Shown: positions 22,086 to 31,724, numbered from the stretch's first letter. The stretch is 35,757 bases of DNA from Comamonadaceae bacterium (GCA_947375135.1 CANCER010000035.1:1-35757), one strand, 5' to 3'. Numbers and translations: made by a program. The notes: a model not told the origin generated them from the letters alone.

Positions 22086-24482
22086 ATGTCCCTTTTCTCC
22101 ACGCCCGTCCCCACAGCCGACTCGCCTCTGCTCCATGCCCTGAACCCCGAGCAGCGCGCTGCCGTCACACTGCCTGCCGAGCACGCCCTGATCCTGGCCG
22201 GCGCCGGCTCCGGCAAGACCAAGGTGCTGACCACCCGAATCGCCTGGCTGCTGCAAAACGGCCTGGTGACACCCGGCGGCATTCTGGCGGTGACCTTTAC
22301 CAACAAGGCCGCCAAGGAAATGATGACGCGGCTCAGCAGCATGCTGCCGGTCAACATCCACGGCATGTGGATAGGCACCTTCCACGGCCTGTGCAACCGC
22401 TTTTTGCGTTCTCACTTCAAGATGGCCAACCTGCCGCAGAGCTTCCAGATCCTGGACACGCAGGACCAGCTCTCGGCCATCAAACGCCTGTGCAAACAGA
22501 ACAACATCTCGGACGACGACGAACGCTTCGCCCCCAAGCAATTGCAGCGCTTTATTTCGGCTTGCAAGGAAGACGGCCAGCGCCCCGGCAACATCGAGGC
22601 ACGCGACCCCGAGACGCTCAAAAAGATCGAGATCTACCAGCTCTATGAAGAGCAATGCCAGCGCGAGGGCGTGGTGGACTTTGGCGAACTCATGCTGCGC
22701 TGCTACGAGCTGCTGCGCGATAACGACCCGGTGCGCGCGCATTACCAGCGGCGCTTTCGCCACATCCTGGTCGACGAGTTCCAGGACACCAACCGCCTGC
22801 AATACGCCTGGCTCAAGATGCTGGCCGGGCAGGGCGCTGCCGCCTCGCCCGACACGCCCGGTGGCGCCGTGATCGCCGTGGGCGATGACGACCAGAGCAT
22901 TTACGCCTTTCGCGGCGCGCGCGTGGGCAATATGGCCGACTTTGTGCGCGAGTTCAACGTGCAGCACCAGATCAAGCTGGAACAGAACTACCGCAGCTTC
23001 AGCAACATTCTGGACTCCGCCAACGCCCTGATCAGCCATAACGGCAAGCGCCTGGGCAAGAACCTGCGCACCGACCAGGGCCCGGGTGAGCCGGTGCGCA
23101 TCTACGAGGCTCCCAGCGACTTTGCCGAGGCGCAGTGGATGGTGGACGAGATGAAGCAGCTGGTGCGCGACGGCGTCAACCGTAAAGAGATTGCCGTGCT
23201 GTACCGCTCCAATGCGCAAAGCCGGGTGATCGAGACCGCGCTGTTCAATGCCGCCATGCCCTATCGCGTGTACGGCGGTCTGCGCTTTTTCGAGCGCGCT
23301 GAAATCAAGCACGCGCTGGCCTATCTGCGCCTCTTGGAGAACCCCAACGACGACACCAGCTTTATGCGCGTGGTGAACTTCCCGGCGCGCGGCATTGGCG
23401 CGCGCAGCCTGGAGCTGTTGCAGGACATTGCCAAGGCGCAGGGCTGCTCGCTGCATGACGCAGTCAGCGCGCTCACGGGCCGCGCCGGTGCCGTCATTGC
23501 CGGCTTTGTCGCCAAGATCGATGTGCTGCGCGAGAAGACGCAGGGCATGAAGCTGCGCGATGTCATCTCGGTGATGCTGGAAGACAGCGGCCTCTTGGCG
23601 CACTACCGCGCCGAGCGCGAAGGCGAAGACCGGGTAGAGAATCTGGAAGAACTGGTGAGCGCGGCCGAGAGCTTTGTCATGCAGGAAGGCTTTGGGCGTG
23701 ACAGCGCCGGCCTGACGCAAAGCCCGGCCAGCCAGGGCCTGAGTGGCGAGGCCATCGACCAGTACGGGGTCGAGCCTACCGACTTGGCCTTTGGCGATAC
23801 CGGCGAGACCCTATCCCCGCTGGTGGCCTTTCTGACCCATGCCGCGCTGGAGGCGGGCGACAACATGGCGCAGGCCGGGCAGGACGCGATCCAGCTGATG
23901 ACGGTGCACTCGGCCAAGGGCCTGGAGTTTGACTGCGTGTTCATCACCGGCGTGGAAGAGGGTCTGTTCCCGCACGAAAACTCCCTGAGCGACCGCGACG
24001 GCCTGGAGGAAGAACGCCGCCTCATGTATGTGGCCATTACCCGCGCCCGCCAGCGCCTGTACATGAGCCATTCGCAGACCCGCATGCTGCACGGCCAGAC
24101 CCGCTTCAACCTCAAGAGCCGGTTCTTTGACGAACTGCCGGAAGAGGCACTGAAGTGGCTGACCCCCAAACACGTGGCACCCGCTGCGGGCGGCTTTGCC
24201 GGTGCCGGGCGCGGTTGGCAAAGCAACTATGGCAACCAGGGTTTCGATTCCACCCGCTATCCGGCCGCTGGCACGCCCAAGGCGGAAAAGGAAGTGGCGC
24301 GCAAGGACGAGTCCGTGAACGGCCTGAAGGTCAAACAAAAGGTGTTTCACGCCAAGTTCGGCGAGGGCACGGTGCTCACCCTCGAAGGCACGGGGGACGA
24401 TGCCCGCGCCCAGATCAACTTCCCGCGCCACGGCACCAAGTGGCTGGCGCTCAGCGTGGCCAAGCTCACACCAGTGCCGTAA
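22086..24482 (+). CDS. uvrD: UvrD/Rep-type superfamily 1A DNA helicase
   Basis: 798-aa 3'-5' DNA helicase that unwinds DNA in excision and mismatch repair and displaces proteins. All SF1A motifs are visible: Q-like LNPEQRAAV (19-27), motif I GAGSGKT (Lys44), Ia TFTNKAAKEM, II DEFQDTN (about 227-233), III GDDDQSIYAFRGA, IV NYRS, V TVHSAKGLEFD and VI VAITRARQRLYM. The C-terminal segment VKQKVFHAKFGEGTVLTLEG is the Tudor-like domain typical of UvrD/PcrA and absent from Rep, which supports UvrD. A glutamine/glycine-rich linker precedes it. The gene is monocistronic; it ends 21 bp from the convergent membrane-protein gene. Confidence 0.93.
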   Translation: MSLFSTPVPTADSPLLHALNPEQRAAVTLPAEHALILAGAGSGKTKVLTTRIAWLLQNGLVTPGGILAVTFTNKAAKEMMTRLSSMLPVNIHGMWIGTFHGLCNRFLRSHFKMANLPQSFQILDTQDQLSAIKRLCKQNNISDDDERFAPKQLQRFISACKEDGQRPGNIEARDPETLKKIEIYQLYEEQCQREGVVDFGELMLRCYELLRDNDPVRAHYQRRFRHILVDEFQDTNRLQYAWLKMLAGQGAAASPDTPGGAVIAVGDDDQSIYAFRGARVGNMADFVREFNVQHQIKLEQNYRSFSNILDSANALISHNGKRLGKNLRTDQGPGEPVRIYEAPSDFAEAQWMVDEMKQLVRDGVNRKEIAVLYRSNAQSRVIETALFNAAMPYRVYGGLRFFERAEIKHALAYLRLLENPNDDTSFMRVVNFPARGIGARSLELLQDIAKAQGCSLHDAVSALTGRAGAVIAGFVAKIDVLREKTQGMKLRDVISVMLEDSGLLAHYRAEREGEDRVENLEELVSAAESFVMQEGFGRDSAGLTQSPASQGLSGEAIDQYGVEPTDLAFGDTGETLSPLVAFLTHAALEAGDNMAQAGQDAIQLMTVHSAKGLEFDCVFITGVEEGLFPHENSLSDRDGLEEERRLMYVAITRARQRLYMSHSQTRMLHGQTRFNLKSRFFDELPEEALKWLTPKHVAPAAGGFAGAGRGWQSNYGNQGFDSTRYPAAGTPKAEKEVARKDESVNGLKVKQKVFHAKFGEGTVLTLEGTGDDARAQINFPRHGTKWLALSVAKLTPVP

Positions 24483-24503
24483 AGCCGGCACAGGCTGGCA
24501 GGC

Positions 24504-25286
24504 TTACGGTGTTTGCTCTGCGCGGGTGTCTTCAAAACAATCGCGGAAGGTGAAGTAAATCGAGGTGAAGAACATGGCCGCCATCAGCATGGCCAGGGGG
24601 AACATGATGCCGGTCACCGCCTCCGGGCTGCCGATCAGTGCCGCGACCAGGGCCACGGCTATGCCCATGGCAATAAAGGCGCCCAGCCAGACCAGGCTGT
24701 AGACAGTAAACGCCCAGAAGTTGCGCATGCAGGCCACCAGGCTGAAGAACAGGCTTTTCACCGGGGTGATGCCATGCCAGTACACCAGAGCCGGTGCATG
24801 CCAGAACAGCAGCGACAGCGGCACATACAGGGCCATGGCCAGCAGCACCGCCATTTCAAAGTCGGCACCCATCACGGTTTCGGCGGTCATTTCTCCACCC
24901 ATCAGGTACAGGTGGGCAAACTTGCCGCCATCTACGGTGGCGGAGATACCCAGCACCAGCAAAAAGCCCACGGCGTAAATCGCACCCAGGATCAGCATGG
25001 ATTTGAGTTGTTGCCGGCCGGCGCGAAAGGCGCTGAGCAACACCGCAGGCATGGGGAACTTGCCCTTGGTGGTTTCTTCGGTGGCGGCCATCAGGCCCAG
25101 GGTGGCAGCGGGCAGCAAGGCCAGGGCCAGCACATTGCCCAGCACCGGCACCATGGTCAGCACCGACATCACGGCCATGAACATGAAGAACAGGCCGCTG
25201 AGTGCCAGCGGCTGCTTGAAAAACGTGCGCGCCCCCAGCTTGAACCATTGCACACCTGTGCGGGCCGGAACGATGTGGAGTTTCAT
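24504..25286 (-). CDS. BPSS1780-family integral membrane protein
   Basis: 260-aa inner-membrane protein of a family known mainly from Burkholderiales and named after a Burkholderia locus; no biochemical function is established. About six hydrophobic helices are visible (roughly 27-48, 50-68, 94-113, 143-162, 190-215 and 222-245). The N-terminal VPARTGVQWFKLGARTFFKQ, the central FWHAPALVYWHGITPVKSLF and the C-terminal FFTSIYFTFRDCFED are the family-typical blocks. It lies 12 bp after thrB on the same strand and is probably co-transcribed; this thrB neighbourhood is common in the order. Confidence 0.85.
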   Translation of the reverse strand: MKLHIVPARTGVQWFKLGARTFFKQPLALSGLFFMFMAVMSVLTMVPVLGNVLALALLPAATLGLMAATEETTKGKFPMPAVLLSAFRAGRQQLKSMLILGAIYAVGFLLVLGISATVDGGKFAHLYLMGGEMTAETVMGADFEMAVLLAMALYVPLSLLFWHAPALVYWHGITPVKSLFFSLVACMRNFWAFTVYSLVWLGAFIAMGIAVALVAALIGSPEAVTGIMFPLAMLMAAMFFTSIYFTFRDCFEDTRAEQTP

Positions 25287-25298
25287 GCAATCAAGGCT

Positions 25299-26288
25299 TC
25301 AGGTTGGGAACAGGGTGGAGAGGGTCAGCGGCGCGGCAACGCGCTCGCGCAGCACGCGCTCGAAGTGCGTGGGGTCGTGCGGTTTGAGCATGGCGGCTTC
25401 GCGTGGCAGGTGCAAATCCCACAGACGCGAGAGCCAGAAGCGCAAGGCGCCGGCACGGGCCAGGGCCGGCAGCAGTTCACGCTCCTGCGGGGTGAGCGGG
25501 CGCACGGCCTCGTAGGCCTGTAGCAGGGCGCGGCTGCGCTCCAGGTCTGCGCGTCCGGTGGGCAGGTCCACACACCAGTCGTTCAGGCAGACCGCAATAT
25601 CAAACAGCCAGGCGTCGACACCGGCAAAGTAGAAATCAAACAGGCCGGTGAGCTGCGGGGCTTGCCCCTCGGGCAGGTCCTGCGCAAACATCGTGTTGTC
25701 GCGGAACAGGTCGGCATGGATGGGGCCGCGCGGCAGCGCACCGTAGGCAGGCAGCGTGGCCACATGGTTCTGGTAGGCCAGTTCGCTCTGGATCAGCCGG
25801 GCCTGGGCTGCGTCCAGAAAAGGCAGCACCACCGGCACCGTTTCATTCCACCAATCCAGGCTACGCAGGTTGGGCTGCTTCATCCCGAAGTCGCGCCCGG
25901 CCAGGTGCATGCGTGCCAGCACCTCACCCAGGGCCGCGCAATGCGCAGCGCCGGGGGCGAGTTCGCTCTTGCCCTGCAGGCGATTGACCACCGCGGCCGG
26001 TTTGCCGTTCAAGCTATGCAACACATCGCCATCGCGGTTGGAGGCCGGGTCCGGCACGGGAATGCCGTGCACGGCCAGATGCTTCATCAGGCGCAGGTAA
26101 AAGGGCAATTGCGCTGCCGTCAGCCGCTCAAACAGGGTGAGCACATAGGCCGCCCGGTCTGTGGTGACAAAGTAATTGGTGTTTTCAATCCCGCCGGAGC
26201 AGCCCTCCATGTGCTGGAGAGTGCCTAAGCCCAGGGATTGCAAAAAAGTGCTGGCCTCGTCGAAGGAGACCTCTGTATATACCGCCAT
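25299..26288 (-). CDS. thrB: Homoserine kinase (APH-fold, ThrB type II)
   Basis: Phosphorylates L-homoserine in threonine synthesis. 329 aa, of the aminoglycoside-phosphotransferase-like kinase fold used by many alpha- and betaproteobacteria instead of the GHMP-type ThrB of E. coli. Seen: the start VYTEVSFDEASTFLQSLGLG, the glycine-rich SGGIENTNYFV (about 31-41), the catalytic loop GPIHADLFRDNTMF (about 190-203) with Asp and Asn, and the metal-binding FDFYFAGVDAWLFDIA. The ATG at 26288 is selected by homology; the frame stays open upstream but runs antisense through polA. It is divergent from polA with a 66-bp spacer. Confidence 0.93.
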   Translation of the reverse strand: MAVYTEVSFDEASTFLQSLGLGTLQHMEGCSGGIENTNYFVTTDRAAYVLTLFERLTAAQLPFYLRLMKHLAVHGIPVPDPASNRDGDVLHSLNGKPAAVVNRLQGKSELAPGAAHCAALGEVLARMHLAGRDFGMKQPNLRSLDWWNETVPVVLPFLDAAQARLIQSELAYQNHVATLPAYGALPRGPIHADLFRDNTMFAQDLPEGQAPQLTGLFDFYFAGVDAWLFDIAVCLNDWCVDLPTGRADLERSRALLQAYEAVRPLTPQERELLPALARAGALRFWLSRLWDLHLPREAAMLKPHDPTHFERVLRERVAAPLTLSTLFPT

Positions 26289-26354
26289 GCCTGAATTGTA
26301 GGGCCCACCCCGCGCTGCTTCAGGGGCGGGTGCGGGCACAGGCAAAATGCATGC

Positions 26355-29186
26355 ATGAGTGAATCCAAGAAAACCCTGCTGCTGGTGGATGGTTCCAGCT
26401 ATTTGTACCGTGCCTTCTTCGCCGGCGGTGGTGACATGCAGATCACCTTGCCCAATGGCCAGGTACAAAAAACCGGCGCCATCCGCATCATGATCAACAT
26501 GATGCAGTCTCTGCGCAAGGAGTATCCGGCCGACTACGTGGCCTGTGTGTTTGACGCCAAAGGCCCTACTTTCCGGGATGAAATTTACCCCGCGTACAAG
26601 GCCCACCGTGACCCCATGCCCGAGGACCTGCGCAGCCAGATTGAGCCCATCCACGAGGTGGTGCGGCTCCTGGGCTGGAGCGTGCTGGATGTGCCGGGCG
26701 TGGAGGCCGACGACGTCATCGGCACCCTGTGCGTGACCGCCGCCAAGCAGGGCATTGAAGTCATTGTCAGCAGCGGCGACAAGGACCTGGCGCAGCTGGT
26801 GGACCAGCATGTCACCATCATCGACACCATGAATGGCAAGCGCCGCGACCTGGCCGGTGTGGAGGCCGAGTTCGGCGTGCCCGCGCGCCTGATGCTGGAC
26901 TACCAGACCCTGGTGGGCGATGTGGTGGACAACGTGCCCGGCGTGCAAAAAGTCGGCCCCAAGACGGCTGTGAAGTGGCTGCAGGAATACGGCTCGCTGC
27001 AAGGCGTGGTAGACAACGCCGCCCACATCAAGGGTGTGGTGGGCGAGAACCTGCGCAAGGCGCTGGACTGGCTGCCCACCGGGCGTTCGCTGCTCACCAT
27101 CAAGACCGACTGCGAACTGCAGGACCGCATCCCCTCGCTGCCCGAGCTCGACAGCCTGCGGGTGGGGCCGCAGGACTCGCCGGCGCTGCTGGCCTATTGC
27201 GAACGCTTTGGCTTCAAGGGCCTGGCCAAATCGCTGGCCAATGGTGGGGGGAATGGCGCGTCGGCTTCGGACGCCGCCGCTGCGCCCGCCAAAACGGCTG
27301 CAGCCAAGCCGGTGAACCCCAACCCCGGCCTGTTTGACGAGCCAGCCGACACGCCGGCAGAGCCACAGGCCCCGCGCGTTCCCAATGCCGCGTTTGAGAC
27401 CCTCCTGACCTGGGACGCCTTGGACACCTGGCTGGCCCAAATCTCGGCCGCCGAGCTCACCGCCTTGGACACCGAAACCAACTCGCTGGACGAGATGCGT
27501 GCCGAGATTGTGGGCATCAGCTTCAGCGTCACGTCGGGTGCGGCGGCCTACATCCCGCTGGCGCATGACTACACCGGCGTGATCGAGCAACTGCCGCGCG
27601 ACCAGGTGCTGGCCAAACTCAAACCCTGGCTGGAAAACCCGGCTGCCAAAAAGCTGGGCCAGCACATCAAGTACGACCGCCATGTGTTTGCCAACCACGG
27701 CATCGAGGTGCAGGGTTACGCCCACGACACCATGCTGCAAAGCTACGTGCTGGAAGTGCACAAGCCCCACGGCTTGAGCAGCCTGGCCGAGCGCCATCTG
27801 GGGCGCGGCGGTATCAGTTTTGAAGACCTGTGCGGTAAGGGCGTGAACCAGCTCACCATCAACCAGGTGGACATTGCCCGGGTGGCCGAATACGCCTGCG
27901 AAGACGCCGAACAAACCCTGGATGTGCACAGCGTGCTGTGGCCGCAAATCCAGCAGGATGCGGGCCTGGCCTTTGTCTACCAACTGGAGATCGACAGCAG
28001 CGAGGCGCTCTACCGCATTGAGCGCAACGGCGTCTTGATCGATGCCCCCACACTGGCCGCCCAAAGCCACCAGCTGGGTCAGCGCATTTTGCAGCTGGAA
28101 ACCGAAGCCCATGCGCTGGCCGGCCAGCCGTTCAACCTGAGTTCACCCAAACAGATCGGTGAAATTTTCTTCACCAAGCTGGGCCTGCCCGTGGTGAAAA
28201 AGACCGCTACCGGCGCCCCCAGCACCGACGAAGAAGTGCTGGAAAAACTGGCGGAAGACTTTCCCCTGCCCGCCAAAATCCTGGAGCACCGCGGCCTGGC
28301 CAAGCTCAAGGGCACCTACACCGACAAGCTGGCCCAGCTGGCGCTGCCGCGCACCGGCCGCGTCCACACCCACTACGCGCAGGCCGTGGCCGTGACCGGA
28401 CGCCTGTCCAGCAACGACCCCAACCTGCAGAACATCCCCATCCGCACGCCCGAAGGCCGGCGCGTACGCGAGGCCTTTGTGGCCGGCCCCGGCAACGTCA
28501 TTGCCAGTGCCGATTACAGCCAGATCGAGCTGCGCATCATGGCCCACATCAGTGGCGATGCCGCCTTGTTGAGCGCCTTCCGCGACGGGCTGGACGTGCA
28601 CAAGGCCACCGCCGCCGAGGTGTTTGGTGTGACGCTGGAGCAGGTCACCAGCGAGCAGCGCCGCTATGCCAAGGTCATCAACTTCGGCCTGATCTACGGC
28701 ATGAGCGCCTATGGTCTGGCGCGGAACTTAGGTATCGACAACACGGCGGCCAAGAACTACATCCAGCGCTACTTCGAGCGCTACCCCGGCGTCAAAGACT
28801 ACATGGACCGCACGCGCGAAGAGGCCAAGGCCAAAGGCTATGTGCAAACCGTGTTTGGCCGCCGTCTCTACCTGCCCGAGATCAGCTCGCCCAACGGCCA
28901 GCGCCGGGCCGGTGCCGAGCGCGCCGCCATCAACGCACCCATGCAGGGCACGGCCGCCGACCTGATCAAGCTCAGCATGGTCAAGGTGCAACAGGTGCTG
29001 GACGCCGAGCAGCGCGGCACGCGCATGATCATGCAGGTGCACGATGAACTGGTGTTTGAGTTGCCCGCGTCGGAAGTGGATTGGCTCAAGACCGAAATCC
29101 CGCGCCTGATGGCCGGTGTGGCGGATCTGAAAGTGCCGCTGCTGGCCGAAGTGGGCGTGGGCCCCAATTGGGACCAAGCCCATTGA
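26355..29186 (+). CDS. polA: DNA polymerase I
   Basis: 943-aa repair and Okazaki-fragment polymerase. Three domains are visible. The 5' nuclease occupies about 1-290 (LLLVDGSSYLYRAF, then GVEADDVIGTL and SSGDKDLAQLV). The 3'-5' proofreading domain (about 345-540) has intact DTETNSLD (Asp372, Glu374), HDTMLQSYVLE and YACEDAEQTLD. The polymerase domain follows: motif A DYSQIELRI (Asp720), motif B RRYAKVINFGLIYG and motif C MQVHDELVF (His896, Asp897). Proofreading residues are kept, unlike in Taq-type enzymes. An Ala/Pro-rich linker of about 50 residues separates the first two domains. The gene starts 66 bp from divergent thrB. Confidence 0.98.
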   Translation: MSESKKTLLLVDGSSYLYRAFFAGGGDMQITLPNGQVQKTGAIRIMINMMQSLRKEYPADYVACVFDAKGPTFRDEIYPAYKAHRDPMPEDLRSQIEPIHEVVRLLGWSVLDVPGVEADDVIGTLCVTAAKQGIEVIVSSGDKDLAQLVDQHVTIIDTMNGKRRDLAGVEAEFGVPARLMLDYQTLVGDVVDNVPGVQKVGPKTAVKWLQEYGSLQGVVDNAAHIKGVVGENLRKALDWLPTGRSLLTIKTDCELQDRIPSLPELDSLRVGPQDSPALLAYCERFGFKGLAKSLANGGGNGASASDAAAAPAKTAAAKPVNPNPGLFDEPADTPAEPQAPRVPNAAFETLLTWDALDTWLAQISAAELTALDTETNSLDEMRAEIVGISFSVTSGAAAYIPLAHDYTGVIEQLPRDQVLAKLKPWLENPAAKKLGQHIKYDRHVFANHGIEVQGYAHDTMLQSYVLEVHKPHGLSSLAERHLGRGGISFEDLCGKGVNQLTINQVDIARVAEYACEDAEQTLDVHSVLWPQIQQDAGLAFVYQLEIDSSEALYRIERNGVLIDAPTLAAQSHQLGQRILQLETEAHALAGQPFNLSSPKQIGEIFFTKLGLPVVKKTATGAPSTDEEVLEKLAEDFPLPAKILEHRGLAKLKGTYTDKLAQLALPRTGRVHTHYAQAVAVTGRLSSNDPNLQNIPIRTPEGRRVREAFVAGPGNVIASADYSQIELRIMAHISGDAALLSAFRDGLDVHKATAAEVFGVTLEQVTSEQRRYAKVINFGLIYGMSAYGLARNLGIDNTAAKNYIQRYFERYPGVKDYMDRTREEAKAKGYVQTVFGRRLYLPEISSPNGQRRAGAERAAINAPMQGTAADLIKLSMVKVQQVLDAEQRGTRMIMQVHDELVFELPASEVDWLKTEIPRLMAGVADLKVPLLAEVGVGPNWDQAH

Positions 29187-29262
29187 GGCGGCGGCACCAC
29201 AGGCCCGGCCTGAACTGCTTAAACTTCGCCCGTAATTCAACGATTCCTACACGAGGCTACCT

Positions 29263-30174
29263 ATGTTGACCCAGGACTTGCAAACCCAATTCGATTCCCT
29301 GCTACCCGGCAGCTCATCCGAGGCTGGCGCCAACCGGCGCACCGCGCTCAAGCTGGCGCTGGGTGTGGGCTATGCCGCAGCGGCCATGCCCATCATGGCG
29401 CAGACGGCCATCACCACCTCCGCTGAAGGCCTGAGCACGGGTCAGGGCGGCTTCGAAGTGGCCGGCGCGAAAGTGCCCTTTTATTACGCAGCACCCGCAG
29501 GCAAGACGGCTCTGCCAGTCATCCTGGTGATCCAGGAAATCTTCGGCGTGCATGCCTACATTGCCGACACCTGCCGCCGCCTGGCCAAGGCCGGTTACCT
29601 GGCGATTGCGCCCGACCTGTTTGCGCGCCAGGGCGATGCCAGCACCTACACCGACATCGGCAAACTCATGAGTGAAGTGGTGTCCAAAGTGCCCGATGCC
29701 CAGGTCATGGCCGATCTGGACGGCGCGCTGCAATGGGCAGGAGCCCATGGCGGCGACCTCCAGCGCGTGGGCATCACCGGCTTTTGCTGGGGCGGGCGCA
29801 TCACCTGGCTGTATTGCGCGCACAACCCCATCGTCAAGGCCGGTGTGGCCTGGTACGGGCGGCTGGTGGGCACGGCCTCCGGGTTGACGCCCAAGCACCC
29901 GCTGGAGCTGGCGGCAGAATTGAAGGCGCCGGTGCTGGGGCTGTACGGCGGCAAAGACACCGGCATTCCCCTCTCCACGCTGGACGACATGAAGCAGGCG
30001 CTGGCCCAAGCGGGCGCCAAGGGCAACGCTGCCGCCAAGGCTTCGGAGTTTGTGGTCTACCCCGAGGCCGGCCACGCCTTCCATGCAGACTACCGCCCCA
30101 GCTACGTCAAGCAGGCGGCCGAAGACGGCTTTGCGCGCGCACTGGTGTGGTTCAAAGACAAGGGTGTTGCGTGA
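29263..30174 (+). CDS. Exported dienelactone hydrolase family protein
   Basis: 303-aa alpha/beta hydrolase of the dienelactone hydrolase family, with the Cys-Asp-His triad: Cys175 in GFCWGG, Asp232 in GGKDTG and His271 in EAGHAFHADYRP. The N-terminal extension of about 50 residues contains NRRTALKLALGVGYAAAAMP ending in MAQT, a twin-arginine-like signal with a hydrophobic stretch and an Ala-x-Ala-like cleavage region, so the enzyme is probably exported by Tat. Classical dienelactone hydrolases act on chloroaromatic breakdown intermediates in the cytoplasm; no such pathway is nearby, so the substrate is unknown. Its stop overlaps the GTG start of the ZIP gene. Confidence 0.9.
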   Translation: MLTQDLQTQFDSLLPGSSSEAGANRRTALKLALGVGYAAAAMPIMAQTAITTSAEGLSTGQGGFEVAGAKVPFYYAAPAGKTALPVILVIQEIFGVHAYIADTCRRLAKAGYLAIAPDLFARQGDASTYTDIGKLMSEVVSKVPDAQVMADLDGALQWAGAHGGDLQRVGITGFCWGGRITWLYCAHNPIVKAGVAWYGRLVGTASGLTPKHPLELAAELKAPVLGLYGGKDTGIPLSTLDDMKQALAQAGAKGNAAAKASEFVVYPEAGHAFHADYRPSYVKQAAEDGFARALVWFKDKGVA

Positions 30175-31010
30175 CCCTGCTTGCGATATTGCTGGGAACC
30201 CTGCTGGCCGGTGTGGGCAGCGTATGGCTGGCCGCACTGCTGAGTTTTGGCGCGCTGGGGCGCTACACCCAGCACATGCTGAGCATGGCGGCCGGCGCCT
30301 TGATGGCCACGGCCTTCATGCACCTGCTGCCCGAAGCGTTTGAGAGCGGGCTGGAGGCGCATGACCTCTTCATGGTGCTGCTGATCGGCGTGGTATTTTT
30401 CTTTTTGCTGGACAAGGCGGAACTGTGGCACCACGGCCATGAGCACCACTACGGCACTGACCACGGTGGTGAAGCGCACCTGCATGGACACACCCACGCG
30501 CAGGGTGCCCCTGCCGGCCACGACCACAGCCACGACGAACAGGCACAGGGGCCCAAGGGGGGCAGCTGGGCCGTGCTGGCGGGTGACAGCGTGCATTGCT
30601 TTGGCGATGGCGTGCTCATCGCTTCGGCCTTTGTGGCCGACCTGCGCCTGGGTGCGATTGCCGCGCTGGCGGTGCTGGCACACGAGGTGCCGCACCACAT
30701 GGGCGATTTGATGGTGCTGCGCGCCGGCACCTCCAACAAGCGCGTGGCGCTGATCAAAGTGTCCCTGGCCGGCGCCGTCACGGCCCTGGGCGGCATGCTG
30801 GGCTACTGGCTGGTGGACGGGCTGCACGACTACCTGCCGTATTTTCTGGTGGTCGCTTCCAGCAGCTTTATTTATGTGGCGTTGGCCGACTTGATTCCGC
30901 AATTGCAAAAGCGCTTGTCGGCCAGCCAGACAGCCGCGCAAATCGCCTGGCTGGGCGCCGGCATCGTGCTGGTGACCTTCATGAGCAGTCTGGGCGGCCA
31001 CGCGCATTAA
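30171..31010 (+). CDS. ZIP family divalent metal transporter
   Basis: 279-aa inner-membrane transporter, probably importing Zn2+ or a related metal. About eight helices are visible. The long loop between helices 3 and 4 (about 87-123) is very His-rich (HHGHEHHYG, HLHGHTH, GHDHSHDE), as in many ZIPs. Helix 4 has HCFGDGVLIASAF and helix 5 HEVPHHMGD, the two metal-site motifs. The start is GTG 30171, which overlaps the previous stop as GTGA. The frame extends much further upstream, but that part is out-of-frame hydrolase sequence. Coupling to the hydrolase gene suggests co-expression, though no shared function is evident. Confidence 0.93.
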   Translation: MTLLAILLGTLLAGVGSVWLAALLSFGALGRYTQHMLSMAAGALMATAFMHLLPEAFESGLEAHDLFMVLLIGVVFFFLLDKAELWHHGHEHHYGTDHGGEAHLHGHTHAQGAPAGHDHSHDEQAQGPKGGSWAVLAGDSVHCFGDGVLIASAFVADLRLGAIAALAVLAHEVPHHMGDLMVLRAGTSNKRVALIKVSLAGAVTALGGMLGYWLVDGLHDYLPYFLVVASSSFIYVALADLIPQLQKRLSASQTAAQIAWLGAGIVLVTFMSSLGGHAH

Positions 31011-31085
31011 GGTCGGTTCACAGCAGGACCGCAAGAATTCCCGGCTTGCGCAGCAGCATTTTTTGAAACATGCAAACCCCTGGCA

Positions 31086-31099
31086 TTGCGAATTCGCAA
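31086..31099. promoter_or_regulatory. Perfect 14-bp palindrome upstream of the phasin-like gene
   Basis: TTGCGAATTCGCAA reads the same on both strands; GCA before it and TGC after it (one base offset) lengthen the symmetry. It lies 52 bp before the start of the next gene. This fits an operator for a dimeric regulator, but I cannot name one. Confidence 0.4.
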
Positions 31100-31150
31100 A
31101 TGCAGCGCGCCTGTGTAGCCACACGATTGCCCCACTTTTTGGAGAAGATC

Positions 31151-31648
31151 ATGGCGATAAACAAGCGCAGTGCGTCGGGTGGTGTTGCCTACCAGCGCGA
31201 GGACCGGCCTCGCACGGGTGCGGGTACTGAAGTAGATTGGGTGGCCGGTGCGTTGCCGGCGATTCAGCAGGTGGCCGGATGGGTGGAGCAATTTCAGCAA
31301 GTCGCACTCCAGTCCTCACTCCCCTGGGGGGACGAGGCGGCCCGGGTCATGCTCGATCTGAGTCAAGCCAAGAGCCCGGTGCAGCTGTTTTCGGTTGCTT
31401 CCAGGGCGGCAACTCGACAGATGGACGTGTTAGCGCGCCAACAGGCAGCACTGATGCAGCAACTAGTCGATTCGCAAATCAGCCTGTTTGGTTGGCTGGT
31501 CCGCAAAGAAGACCCACTCAAAACGGAACCGCCGGACGCGACCAACGGCGGCGGTCTGCTGGATGTCTGGGCCAACGCGCAAGACGAATGGGTGAAATAT
31601 GCCCAAACCGTGTTGGCCCCGGGTGCAGCTGCCCAAAGCAGTCGATAG
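31151..31648 (+). CDS. Small helical protein of unknown function, possibly phasin-like
   Basis: 165 aa from ATG 31151, which has GGAGAAG a few bases upstream. No firm family recognised. The first 25 residues are basic and disordered (MAINKRSASGGVAYQREDRP), followed by amphipathic helices rich in Gln and Ala: LPAIQQVAGWVEQFQQVALQ, SVASRAATRQMDVLARQQAA, LMQQLVDSQISLFGWL and LDVWANAQDEWVKYAQTVLA. This Ala/Gln-rich helical pattern without membrane segments resembles phasins or other granule-associated proteins. The neighbour downstream is a DUF3734-type patatin, so a link to storage-granule or lipid turnover is a reasonable guess only. An ATG/GTG further upstream in frame (31070) spans the palindrome and is rejected. 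Confidence 0.65.
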   Translation: MAINKRSASGGVAYQREDRPRTGAGTEVDWVAGALPAIQQVAGWVEQFQQVALQSSLPWGDEAARVMLDLSQAKSPVQLFSVASRAATRQMDVLARQQAALMQQLVDSQISLFGWLVRKEDPLKTEPPDATNGGGLLDVWANAQDEWVKYAQTVLAPGAAAQSSR

Positions 31649-31724
31649 GTTGCCATCCGTGCAGCCCGGCGCGCAGTGCCCGGGGCGCAGGTCCGTGCAA
31701 CGCTCGGTTTTACGAAAGTGACCC

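Noticed and set aside
26289..28112. Long upstream extension of the thrB frame antisense to polA
   Set aside because: ThrB homology begins at the ATG at 26288; the extension is complement of polA and would remove the divergent promoter gap.
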